This document shows, piece after piece, positions 48,340 through 55,865 of a DNA stretch of 64,000 nucleotides. Made by a program: the position numbers and the translations under genes. The notes beneath the pieces were generated by a model, which ran no database searches, was not told where the DNA came from, and saw nothing but the letters and a program-made list of their open reading frames with translations. The DNA is from Marivita sp. GX14005 (GTDB lineage Bacteria > Pseudomonadota > Alphaproteobacteria > Rhodobacterales > Rhodobacteraceae): contig NZ_JAMCCQ010000006.1 of the NCBI RefSeq assembly GCF_023370775.1, positions 1-64,000 of the forward strand. The letters run 5' to 3'. Positions within the stretch are counted from its first letter, which is position 1, and every line of letters starts with the position of its first letter.

Positions 48340-49419
48340 TCACCGCTTGCCAAGGCGTCCCAACCTTGAAAGCTGTGCCAGCATCCGGGCTCCTGCGCCG
48401 GTCCCGTCGCCGGGAGCAGCAGCGGTTGGCCCTCCCGCAGTATTGGGTCGGCTTGGCAACGCTTGCACACCAAAGAATTGTCGCGCCCGCAGAGCTGCGT
48501 ATTCCGCGCCAGTCGCACCTCCGATGGCGTACCGGTTGTAGACTTGTTGGCTGCCTGCGAGTCCTCGGGCAAAGGCATAGCTTCCCCCGAATCCGGCCGA
48601 GAGTGCTGGCATCATGATGTTTCCAGAAATCGCCCGAACCAGGAATGGCGTTGCTATGATGAATCCCTTTGCCATCAGCACCATCATGAAGAACGGAATG
48701 AGCGCACCGATGTTGGAGGCGCCTTCCGGGTCGCCCAGCTTAGCAAGAAGCGCACGCGAGACACCCGTGATGGTCGCGAACACGCCGGCAACGACGATCG
48801 GGTATATCGCGAAGGAAATCAGTGCCGAAAGCCAGCGTGCGAAATAATCCTTGGTCACCTCGAACAGGGTCAAGAAGATCATCACTGGCGCAATGCCAAT
48901 TAGCAGAGCGATCATGAGCCGGGACGCCACAACAATAAATGCCGCCAACCCGCCAAGAATCGAGAGCAGCAGAACCCCAAGTGTGTCAAGCAAGGCACCC
49001 GCCATCCAGTTCAGCTCAGATCCCGCAGCATTCAGATAATCCCCTAGCGCTGCAATCAGTTCGTCAAATTCCTCTGCAAAGGTACCGGACGGACCAGGTG
49101 ATCCGCCGCCGACAGAAGCCACAAGGGCGCCGGCAATGCTGTCAATTCCGTTCAGTATTGCTGAGGCAAGCGCATTGAACTGGACCCAGTTGGCCGCGAA
49201 GACCCCTATAAGTCCGACCTTCACGGCCAGCCAAAAGGCAGTTCGGCCGTCCATGGCGCGATACTGGTAGATCATGTTGATGAAGACCAGAATGACAACT
49301 AGTGTTGTTCCCAGAACCAGCAACGTGCCGACCGTTGCGGCGACCGCGCCGAATTGCGTCTCGGCAGCGGTATTGAGATAGCCTTCAGCGGTTTCCACGA
49401 AATAGGTGACGACACTCAT
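48340..49419 (-). CDS. virB6: VirB6-type inner-membrane channel protein
   Basis: A 359-aa polytopic protein with six or more membrane segments (VGTLLVLGTTLVVILVFINM, LLSILGGLAAFIVVASRLMI, ALISFAIYPIVVAGVF and others) and a periplasmic loop after the first helices, the pattern of VirB6/TrbL. It forms part of the T4SS translocation pore. It is the last T4SS gene on this strand, and the ubiquitin-like operon follows it. Confidence 0.88.
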   Translation of the reverse strand: MSVVTYFVETAEGYLNTAAETQFGAVAATVGTLLVLGTTLVVILVFINMIYQYRAMDGRTAFWLAVKVGLIGVFAANWVQFNALASAILNGIDSIAGALVASVGGGSPGPSGTFAEEFDELIAALGDYLNAAGSELNWMAGALLDTLGVLLLSILGGLAAFIVVASRLMIALLIGIAPVMIFLTLFEVTKDYFARWLSALISFAIYPIVVAGVFATITGVSRALLAKLGDPEGASNIGALIPFFMMVLMAKGFIIATPFLVRAISGNIMMPALSAGFGGSYAFARGLAGSQQVYNRYAIGGATGAEYAALRARQFFGVQALPSRPNTAGGPTAAAPGDGTGAGARMLAQLSRLGRLGKR

Positions 49420-49425
49420 GGAGAC

Positions 49426-49830
49426 CTACCAGTTTCCGGTGGCTTCGCAGATAGGCATGGCTTCGCGTCGAAGCTCATTTGCTTGGCGTCGGTATGCGGA
49501 AGTCGCTTCCACGATGTCCCAGTATTCAGATGCGGCGAAATGCTCGATGTATACGCGTTCGGCTGCTGCCCAAGATGGATACCGCGTGGGACAGTCGCAG
49601 TTTTGCGATTCTACGACGCGCTCCATGCTTTGAGCCCGATATATCTGTTGGATTAAAAGGCGCTTATAGGATTCGCGCACATTGATGTTCTGCATCCACT
49701 TCGGCTCAGGTGGCTGGTCTGGGCAAACATTTGGGTGGTTGTCGAGCGTCGGGATCAGGTTCCGCTCGGCTACGCCAGCAGTTGTGCCAAAGATCAAGAG
49801 CAGGCCAGCGACTGCGATAGCCCGTGTCAT
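49426..49830 (-). CDS. exported T4SS-associated protein
   Basis: A 134-aa protein with a signal peptide (MTRAIAVAGLLLIFGTTAGVA) and a helical mature part containing four Cys (VCPDQP, NCDCPTRY, PICEATG), which suggests disulfides in the periplasm. It lies between virB11 and virB6 in the operon. No VirB name can be assigned safely. It overlaps the DUF4177 gene by 4 nt. Confidence 0.7.
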   Translation of the reverse strand: MTRAIAVAGLLLIFGTTAGVAERNLIPTLDNHPNVCPDQPPEPKWMQNINVRESYKRLLIQQIYRAQSMERVVESQNCDCPTRYPSWAAAERVYIEHFAASEYWDIVEATSAYRRQANELRREAMPICEATGNW

Positions 49831-50015
49831 TCCGATGCCGCCTTCATTGTACCAGTCTCACGCTTCAAGAAAGTGGTGTAGCCGTAGTCGCCGGCTTCGG
49901 CGGTGATAACCTCCCACCCTTCCGCGCCGCGCTCATTCAAAGCACGTCGCACCTCGTCGTAGTCCTTTTGCTTCTTCACCGGAAAGGACAGGATATCGTA
50001 TTCAAAGGTTTTCAT
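49827..50015 (-). CDS. DUF4177 protein
   Basis: A 62-aa protein with the DUF4177 pattern (KTFEYDILSFP, LNERGAEGWEVITAE, TFLKRE). It has no export signal. It is embedded in the VirB operon with 4-nt overlaps on both sides, so it is translated with virB11. The function in secretion, if any, is unknown. Confidence 0.8.
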   Translation of the reverse strand: MKTFEYDILSFPVKKQKDYDEVRRALNERGAEGWEVITAEAGDYGYTTFLKRETGTMKAASE

Positions 50016-50998
50016 TGGGAAGCTCCGATCTCATTGGTGCCGGGGAGGTAGAATTCGGTGATGCCGCGCCTGCCATCATGGCGACCGGCCTGGATGATTA
50101 CGTCGATGGAGTTCTCGATGTACTGGATCATGTCGGCATAGGTCATCGGGATCTCGGTCTTGAGTGCGGCGATGGCCAGACGCTGCACGGCAAGTTGCGG
50201 GGTTTCTGCGTGCAGCGTGGTCATTGAGCCGCCATGGCCAGTGTTGATCGCCTCGAGGAAGGTCATGGCTTCCTTGCCGCGCACCTCGCCCAGGATGATC
50301 CGGTCGGGGCGCATGCGCAACGTTGCGGTGAGCAGCACATCGGCGGTCTGGAACTCCGCATCGCGATTGGCGATGAGGGTCACGGCATTGGGCTGGGTCG
50401 GCAGAAGCTCGGCGGCTTCCTCGATGGTGACGATGCGTTCCTCGGATGGCACGTGCGAGAGGATCTTGCGTGCAGCCACGGTCTTGCCGGTGGAGGTGCC
50501 GCCCGAGACGATCATGTTGAGTTTGTTCTCGACGCAGAAGGCCAGCGCATCGTCGATCACGCCCGCGGCCACCACTTCGCGCAGTTCGTGGGTTTTCTCG
50601 AGGCGGAGTTCTTCAAGCTTGCGTTCCTTGCCAAAAAGGAAATCAAGCGCAATCCCGTCAAGCGGCAGGCTTGAGAAGAACCGAAGGCTGATCGACATGG
50701 CCGAGAGCACGGCAGGCGGGGTGATGACCTGTGCGCGGATCGGGCGCCCCTTGTAGGTGATCGAGACCGAGACGATCGGGCGGTCCTTGCTCATCGTTGT
50801 GTTGGCGGAAGAGGCGATCTGGTTGCCGAGGTCCTTCACTTCTGTTGCGGTCAACGCCTGGTCCAGCCTCCGCATGAAGTGATCGCCCTGGAATTCGCCC
50901 CAGCAGGTGCCATCAGGGTTGATGCAGATCTCGATGACATCGTCGCGAGCGGCGGCGTCGATCCGGTCGAGCGAGGTTTCGAGATAGCTCAGCGACAT
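50012..50998 (-). CDS. virB11: VirB11 hexameric ATPase
   Basis: A 328-aa traffic ATPase powering T4SS pilus assembly and substrate transfer. Walker A GGTSTGKT is at 166-173, followed by the VirB11/PilT boxes TIEEAAELLPTQ, LRMRPDRIILGEVRGKEA and TGHGGSMTTLHA. The start at 50998 begins directly with the N-terminal domain and lies 5 bp after virB10; longer frames upstream run through virB10. Confidence 0.95.
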   Translation of the reverse strand: MSLSYLETSLDRIDAAARDDVIEICINPDGTCWGEFQGDHFMRRLDQALTATEVKDLGNQIASSANTTMSKDRPIVSVSITYKGRPIRAQVITPPAVLSAMSISLRFFSSLPLDGIALDFLFGKERKLEELRLEKTHELREVVAAGVIDDALAFCVENKLNMIVSGGTSTGKTVAARKILSHVPSEERIVTIEEAAELLPTQPNAVTLIANRDAEFQTADVLLTATLRMRPDRIILGEVRGKEAMTFLEAINTGHGGSMTTLHAETPQLAVQRLAIAALKTEIPMTYADMIQYIENSIDVIIQAGRHDGRRGITEFYLPGTNEIGASQ

Positions 50999-51002
50999 GG
51001 GC

Positions 51003-52382
51003 TCAGAATATCTCCAGATCGCGGTCGACCATGACCGTGACGCGGGCGCCCTGGTCGACATAGATGACGGGGCCGATGGAGAGGTAATCGCCTATGACGC
51101 TGTCCGTGGCATCTGCCAGATCATCGCCAACGTCTTCGAGAGCGTCGGCGGCAGTCTCATCCTGGACTTCGGAGGCGGCAGCACTGGGTGCTGCTGAGAT
51201 CAGCGAGATCAGGGCGGCCGACCCGAAACGCTCGGCGAAGCGTGTGTCCACGAAACCGGTGACGCCAGAACGGCCCAGTTCATCACCTCCGAAGGAGCTG
51301 ATCTGGACGGTCTGGCCCGCGGGCAGGATGATCCGGTCCCAGGCGATGGTGACCCGGCGCTGCGCGATATCGACGCCAGCGCGGTAGCGCCCGATGAGAC
51401 GGGATCCGCGGGGGATCAAGAGGCGCGCGCCATCGACGCTGTAGACATCCTCGGACACCACGGCACGGGTCTGGCCGGGCAGGGAGCTGTCAAGGGCAGT
51501 TTCCATGACGGCCTGGATCATGGTGCCCTGTAGAATCGTGTTGGAGGGATTGGCGATCACCTCGGCCTGCGTCACGGTAGAGGGCAGCGCCCCGTTCAGC
51601 ACGAAATCCGTCACCTCGCCAAAAGTGCGTTCGGTCAGAGCCGTTTCATTCGCTCCGGAGGCACCGCCAAAAGCGATGGTCGGCGAGGCGATGCGCCGCT
51701 CCTGGAAGGCGCGTTCCTCCGCGGCGCGGCGTTCAAGTTCCGCGAGCCGTCTTGCTTCTTCCTCGCGCCGGAGCCGCTCTTCTTCCCGCGCGCGTAACTC
51801 GTCCTCGGTGGGCCCGATGGGTGCCGGAAGGGGCCGGTTGGCCTCAAGCTGCGCGAGCTCAAGGTCCATGCGGAGTTGCTCCAGTTCGCGGTCGCGCGCC
51901 GTGAGCTCATCGCGAAACTGCTGTTGCGCGGTTTCCGACGCGGCTTGTAGTGCCGCGATCTTAGCGGTCAGCGCGTCGATCGCCTCTGCGGCGGCGGTGT
52001 CTTCCTCGACGACCGGTTCAGGGGCGTTGCGCAACTCCTCGATCTGGGCCTGCAGGGCGGTGATCTGCGCCAGAAGCTCGGCATTGGGCTCAACGGGGTC
52101 TGGTCCGACGAACACAACCTCGGGCTCGGGCGGGGGCAAGGTCTCGATGGCGCCAAAGCCGTCCCCCTCGTTTTGGAAGACGTCTGGGGTGGCCGTCGGC
52201 AAGGCTTCCTCTTCGTCGGGCTGTGAGAGGAGATAAAGCAGGGCACCACCTGCGCCGATGACGAGGACCACGACCAGCGCGAGAAGGGGCGACCGGCGCT
52301 GCGCCGCTATGGGGGCGCGGGCACTGCCTTTATCCAGGGCGGCGAGGCGTTTTTCCAGCTCGGTGTTCCCGGTATCGCTCAT
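51003..52382 (-). CDS. virB10: VirB10 energy-sensing scaffold protein
   Basis: A 459-aa protein with a short cytoplasmic segment, one membrane helix (LLALVVVLVIGAGGALLYLL), a long coiled-coil and proline/glutamate-rich periplasmic stretch (about residues 110-240) and the C-terminal TrbI/VirB10 beta-barrel domain (GTMIQAVMETALDSSLPGQT, LLIPRGSRLIGRYRAG, VTIAWDRIILPAGQTV). It spans both membranes in the T4SS core. The start at 52382 overlaps virB9 by 4 nt. Confidence 0.95.
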   Translation of the reverse strand: MSDTGNTELEKRLAALDKGSARAPIAAQRRSPLLALVVVLVIGAGGALLYLLSQPDEEEALPTATPDVFQNEGDGFGAIETLPPPEPEVVFVGPDPVEPNAELLAQITALQAQIEELRNAPEPVVEEDTAAAEAIDALTAKIAALQAASETAQQQFRDELTARDRELEQLRMDLELAQLEANRPLPAPIGPTEDELRAREEERLRREEEARRLAELERRAAEERAFQERRIASPTIAFGGASGANETALTERTFGEVTDFVLNGALPSTVTQAEVIANPSNTILQGTMIQAVMETALDSSLPGQTRAVVSEDVYSVDGARLLIPRGSRLIGRYRAGVDIAQRRVTIAWDRIILPAGQTVQISSFGGDELGRSGVTGFVDTRFAERFGSAALISLISAAPSAAASEVQDETAADALEDVGDDLADATDSVIGDYLSIGPVIYVDQGARVTVMVDRDLEIF

Positions 52383-53074
52383 GAGGCGGCCTCCGCGGGC
52401 GGGATCGCCTCGATGCAGACCACCTCTTCGCCAAGTCGCAGAACCCATTGGCGGTTTACGCCGCTGACGCGGATCACGCCGTCTTCAGGGGTTTGCGTGT
52501 TGACCGTGCGCTCGCGGCCGCCCGCGTAGCGGAAGATCGCTGGCACAGGTGCGTTCCGCGGAAACGCGAAATACGTGAACGTCCCGTCATCCCAGATGCG
52601 CGTTGGCGTGAACTCGGTCCGCGCGCTGGCACCGTAGTTGTAGTTCGGCGCTTGGGCCGCGATGGCCCGGGTCGGGCGCGCAGCGTCGTCCGGATAGCGG
52701 AACTGCACCACGTAGAAGGTTGGGCTGCGGACCTCCTGGACGTTGAAGTAGTAGCTCCGGCGGTTCGTATAGACTGTCACATTGGTATGCACCCCGCGCG
52801 CCACAGGCTTGATCGCGAAGGCCTGACCGCCCGGGACGCCGTCGATCTCGAAGCCCTCGGTGTCGCCCGCGATGATTGAGCGGATGCTTTCGCCCTCGCC
52901 GAACTCGATGGTGGTCACATGGGTGAGCGACACGCTGAGACGGTAGACCTGACCCTCCTGGTAGGTGGCCAAGCGCACGCGGCTGTCATTTGGGCCACCG
53001 CGCGGGATGGCTTCGGCAAAGGCAAGGCTGGGCAGCAAGACAAACATGGCAGCAACAAAGACCCTATTGATCAA
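52379..53074 (-). CDS. virB9: VirB9 outer-membrane core component, TTG start
   Basis: A 231-aa periplasmic protein with a signal peptide (NRVFVAAMFVLLPSLAFA) and VirB9/TrbG motifs (YQEGQVYRLSVSLTHVTTIEF, NVTVYTNRRSYYF, PTRIWDDGTFTYFAFP). TTG at 53074 gives a proper n-region and has GGAGAA 6-11 nt upstream; the only ATG, at 53047, would cut into the signal peptide. It starts one base after the virB8 stop. Confidence 0.93.
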   Translation of the reverse strand: MINRVFVAAMFVLLPSLAFAEAIPRGGPNDSRVRLATYQEGQVYRLSVSLTHVTTIEFGEGESIRSIIAGDTEGFEIDGVPGGQAFAIKPVARGVHTNVTVYTNRRSYYFNVQEVRSPTFYVVQFRYPDDAARPTRAIAAQAPNYNYGASARTEFTPTRIWDDGTFTYFAFPRNAPVPAIFRYAGGRERTVNTQTPEDGVIRVSGVNRQWVLRLGEEVVCIEAIPPAEAAS

Positions 53075-53075
53075 A

Positions 53076-53729
53076 CTAATTCTCCAATCTGTCGGAGCGG
53101 ATGGAATATTCGAGGACGGTGAAGCCGAAGGGATTGGTCCAGACCTCATCGATGGAGCGACGGGTTTCGGGGCGGAACTCGAAGAGAAGCGTGGCGGTGA
53201 AGAGCCCGGTCTGGGTGCCGTTGATGGAGGTCAGCCGCTTGCGCAAGCGCACAGTGGCGCGGTTGGATCCGATCCGGTTGATGCTGAGGATTTCCACGTC
53301 GAGCCTGGCGTTGGGGCCATAGACGGTCGGCGGGTAGTTCTCGTTGGCGCTGTTCCAGATCTGGCGCAGCCTGCTCTCGGCGGCCCCGTCCGAGCGGCGC
53401 AGGACGCTGCGGATGCGCAGATCGTTATCGAGCTGATTGTAGATCTCCCGGTCGGTCACATAGCGGAAGACCTCCGCCTCGATGATCGCCTGGTTGGCTG
53501 TGACAGACGTCGCGCCCACCGAAGCCTCGGGCAGGGCAAAGCCGGTGGCGGGATCATAGGGCACGACCACAGGCGGCGGATCGACATCGAGGATCGCGAC
53601 AGCCGCCGCGCTCAGGCATCCGAGAATGCCGAAGATGAGCCCGATGAGCCCAAGGCGCTGCCAGAGGCGTTCACGGCGCAGAGCACCATAGACCAGCTCT
53701 TCTTCGATGATTTCCTGTTCACTCGCCAC
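53076..53729 (-). CDS. virB8: VirB8 inner-membrane core component
   Basis: A 217-aa protein with a cytoplasmic N-terminus, one membrane helix (LGLIGLIFGILGCLSAAAVAIL) and a periplasmic NTF2-like VirB8 domain (AEVFRYVTDREIYN, RLRQIWNSANENYPPTVYG, WTNPFGFTVLEYSIRSD). It nucleates T4SS assembly. It is the usual neighbour of virB9 and virB10 in this operon. Confidence 0.93.
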   Translation of the reverse strand: MASEQEIIEEELVYGALRRERLWQRLGLIGLIFGILGCLSAAAVAILDVDPPPVVVPYDPATGFALPEASVGATSVTANQAIIEAEVFRYVTDREIYNQLDNDLRIRSVLRRSDGAAESRLRQIWNSANENYPPTVYGPNARLDVEILSINRIGSNRATVRLRKRLTSINGTQTGLFTATLLFEFRPETRRSIDEVWTNPFGFTVLEYSIRSDRLEN

Positions 53730-53744
53730 GCGTCATGCCTCAAA

Positions 53745-54557
53745 TCAGTCTGCGCGCAGGTCCGGCAGCGTAAAGTCCATGAAGCGCTGCTCTTCGGCGA
53801 TGGTGGCGGCATCGATCACGCCGCCTGTGCCATCGCCCACGGTCTGCACCGCTTCGAGCTGCCACATGGCGACCAGCGCGATGGCCAGTTCCGCCGTGAC
53901 GCGGGTGTTGAGATCGACGCTTTCCTTCAGCTCATCCATGTCGTCGATGAGCCCGACAAGGCGGTCCACCCGCTCGAGCGATTGGCCGGCATCCTCATAG
54001 CTGTTCTGGGCGGCGGCCGAGACAAGGGCACCGGTGGTGGCCTGCGTCGCCACGCGGTTGGCCCCGGGATTGCCGCTGGTGGCCATTTCCGAGAGGGTGT
54101 CATCGTCAAATCCGAGATCGGCCAGCACCCGGTCCATCTGTGTTTCGATCTCGCCTGCGCCAGAACCGGACAGGCCGGAGAAATCCCCAGTCTTGATCGC
54201 CTCAATCGTGGCGAGGATGTCGCCGAACTCCTGGTCGAGCAGACCATTCAACTCGTCTTCCATTTCCGTCCGGATGATCTCCGGCAGTTCGGCGAGGCGG
54301 GTGAGGGCCTCGTAGGTTCTTTGCAGCTCCGCGAGTTGGTCCGTGAGAAGGCCGAGCTGTTCGCGGAGCTGCGTCAGCTGCTCGTTTTGCAAGATCTCGT
54401 CCTCGATCATCTGCCGCAGCTGCTGGATGTTTTGCGCGATGTTCTGGGTATCGACGACGGGCACGCCTTGCGCGAGGACGGGGGATAGGGCGCCAAGATG
54501 CAGACCAACCCCAAGTGTCGTGGCCAAAGCTGTCCTCAAGAGCAGATGTCCCATCAT
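53745..54557 (-). CDS. virB5: VirB5-type pilus-tip protein
   Basis: A 270-aa exported helical protein (signal peptide ending ALSPVLA) with a coiled-coil N-terminal part (NIAQNIQQLRQMIEDEIL, QLREQLGLLTDQLAELQRTY) and a C-terminal helical bundle ending RFMDFTLPDL. It matches VirB5/TrbJ minor pilin. Its termini resemble those of the preceding lytic transglycosylase gene product (QGVP start, MDFT end), so the two are related by duplication. It starts in a 4-nt overlap with that gene. Confidence 0.85.
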   Translation of the reverse strand: MMGHLLLRTALATTLGVGLHLGALSPVLAQGVPVVDTQNIAQNIQQLRQMIEDEILQNEQLTQLREQLGLLTDQLAELQRTYEALTRLAELPEIIRTEMEDELNGLLDQEFGDILATIEAIKTGDFSGLSGSGAGEIETQMDRVLADLGFDDDTLSEMATSGNPGANRVATQATTGALVSAAAQNSYEDAGQSLERVDRLVGLIDDMDELKESVDLNTRVTAELAIALVAMWQLEAVQTVGDGTGGVIDAATIAEEQRFMDFTLPDLRAD

Positions 54558-55708
54558 TCAATCTCCCTGATCGTAAAATCCATGAACGCGCCTTCGGCCA
54601 TGCGGGCGCTGGCCTGGGCCAGCTCTTCGGCGGAGAGCACGCGGGTGCGGGCGGCCTGAAGCCGGATGCGGGCGGCCACGAGACGCACGAGTTCGGCGCG
54701 GGCATAAGTGTTGAGCGCAACGCTCTCCTGCACATCCTCGGTCTCGGAAATCCGTTCGACGATATCCGCAATACGTAGGGCGGCTTGCCTGATCGCGGCG
54801 GGTGAGTTGTTGCCATAGAAGGCCGCGCCGTGCCCAGTGAGCGAGAGGTTGGCATTGGCCAGAAGCGCGGGGTCGATCGTGCCAAGCGCTTCGATCCCGC
54901 CGATACGGGTCAAATAGAGGTTATAGCGTTCGGGGATCACCTGGACGTAGTGCTGGGTCTCGCGAAAGGGTGGCACGCCGCCATACTCGAAAACCCGGCC
55001 GGGTCCCGCGTTATAGGCCGCGAGCGCATTGATGATATTGCCGTCGAAGGTGTTGAGCTGTGTCGCGAGATAGCGTGCACCGCCATGCACCTGCAGGTAG
55101 GGGCTGTCATAGTATTCCGGATTGATGCCCAGATCGCTGGCGGTACCGGGCATGATCTGGGTGAGGCCAAAGGCGCCGACGGGAGAGCGTGCACCGATGG
55201 TGAAACGGCTTTCCTGCCAGATCAGCGCCTGTAGGAGTGCGCGCCATTGGACCGGGGAGAGGCCCGCGCGGCCAACGCCGGCAAAGCCGCTGGTCTCCTG
55301 AGCCACGCGGATAATGAGCTGCTCGATGTTTTCCGCCGCATCCCCGAACATCTGCGCACCGCCGGGATTGGGGTCGATGTCGGCATTGCCATAGACCGCC
55401 TCGACTGACCGGGCCGGATCCCCGCTGCCGCTTTCCAGCCCCGAGACCATAGCCGGCAAGCCCTGACCGCCGAAGCTGGTCTGGGCATCGAGGATGCGTT
55501 GCAGGGTTTCCAGCTGCTCCCGTTCGATCTCGGCAATGAGTTCGCGCACGGCAAGCTTGTCGGCCTGAACGGCCAAGTCAGCCTCGCGATCGCCAGTCTC
55601 GACGATGTCACGCGCGGTCAGCCCACTGTCATTGGTCGGCACGCCTTGAGACAAAGCGAGACCGGGCAGCAGGCAAAGGGCCAGGATATGAGGCAGGCTA
55701 GACTTCAA
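54554..55708 (-). CDS. lytic transglycosylase embedded in a VirB5-like frame, TTG start
   Basis: A 384-aa exported protein. The signal peptide ends at LPGLALS, then comes QGVPTNDSG and a helical region. A lytic transglycosylase domain follows (ALIWQESRFTIGARSPVGAFGLTQIMP, ALAAYNAGPGRV, about residues 155-275), which opens peptidoglycan for the secretion channel. The C-terminal 100 residues repeat the VirB5 end (ESVALNTYARAEL, GAFMDFTIREIE). No ATG is available before the signal peptide; TTG 55708 has GGAGG six bases upstream. The TTG overlaps the end of the small lipoprotein gene by 11 nt. It is the second of two transglycosylases in the operon. Confidence 0.85.
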   Translation of the reverse strand: MKSSLPHILALCLLPGLALSQGVPTNDSGLTARDIVETGDREADLAVQADKLAVRELIAEIEREQLETLQRILDAQTSFGGQGLPAMVSGLESGSGDPARSVEAVYGNADIDPNPGGAQMFGDAAENIEQLIIRVAQETSGFAGVGRAGLSPVQWRALLQALIWQESRFTIGARSPVGAFGLTQIMPGTASDLGINPEYYDSPYLQVHGGARYLATQLNTFDGNIINALAAYNAGPGRVFEYGGVPPFRETQHYVQVIPERYNLYLTRIGGIEALGTIDPALLANANLSLTGHGAAFYGNNSPAAIRQAALRIADIVERISETEDVQESVALNTYARAELVRLVAARIRLQAARTRVLSAEELAQASARMAEGAFMDFTIREIE

Positions 55709-55865
55709 TGTCGCCCTCCGGTGCGCCAAGGGGCGTGAAGGTGCAATCAGGCGAGATGGCTGTCGTGGAGGCGAGGAAGGTGAAGCAATTGGCCTGCGGT
55801 TCCTGGTACTGGGCACAGGAGGCCAACGCACCGAGCGCGGCAACGAACATCAAAATACGGGTCAT
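55698..55865 (-). CDS. VirB7-like small lipoprotein
   Basis: A 55-aa protein with a lipoprotein signal peptide (MTRILMFVAALGALASCAQY; lipobox LASC, Cys at residue 17) and a short mature part with two further Cys. VirB7 is a small outer-membrane lipoprotein that stabilises VirB9. Size, lipobox and position inside the virB operon support the call, though it is not in the canonical place beside virB8. It starts in an ATGA overlap with the end of virB4. Confidence 0.75.
   Translation of the reverse strand: MTRILMFVAALGALASCAQYQEPQANCFTFLASTTAISPDCTFTPLGAPEGDIEV

Noticed and set aside
48117-48578. Minus-strand frame running into the MBL start, considered as a missing ubiquitin-like modifier.
   Set aside because: It crosses the 3' end of virB6 in another frame, has no beta-grasp pattern and lacks a C-terminal Gly-Gly; at most its end is a leader peptide.
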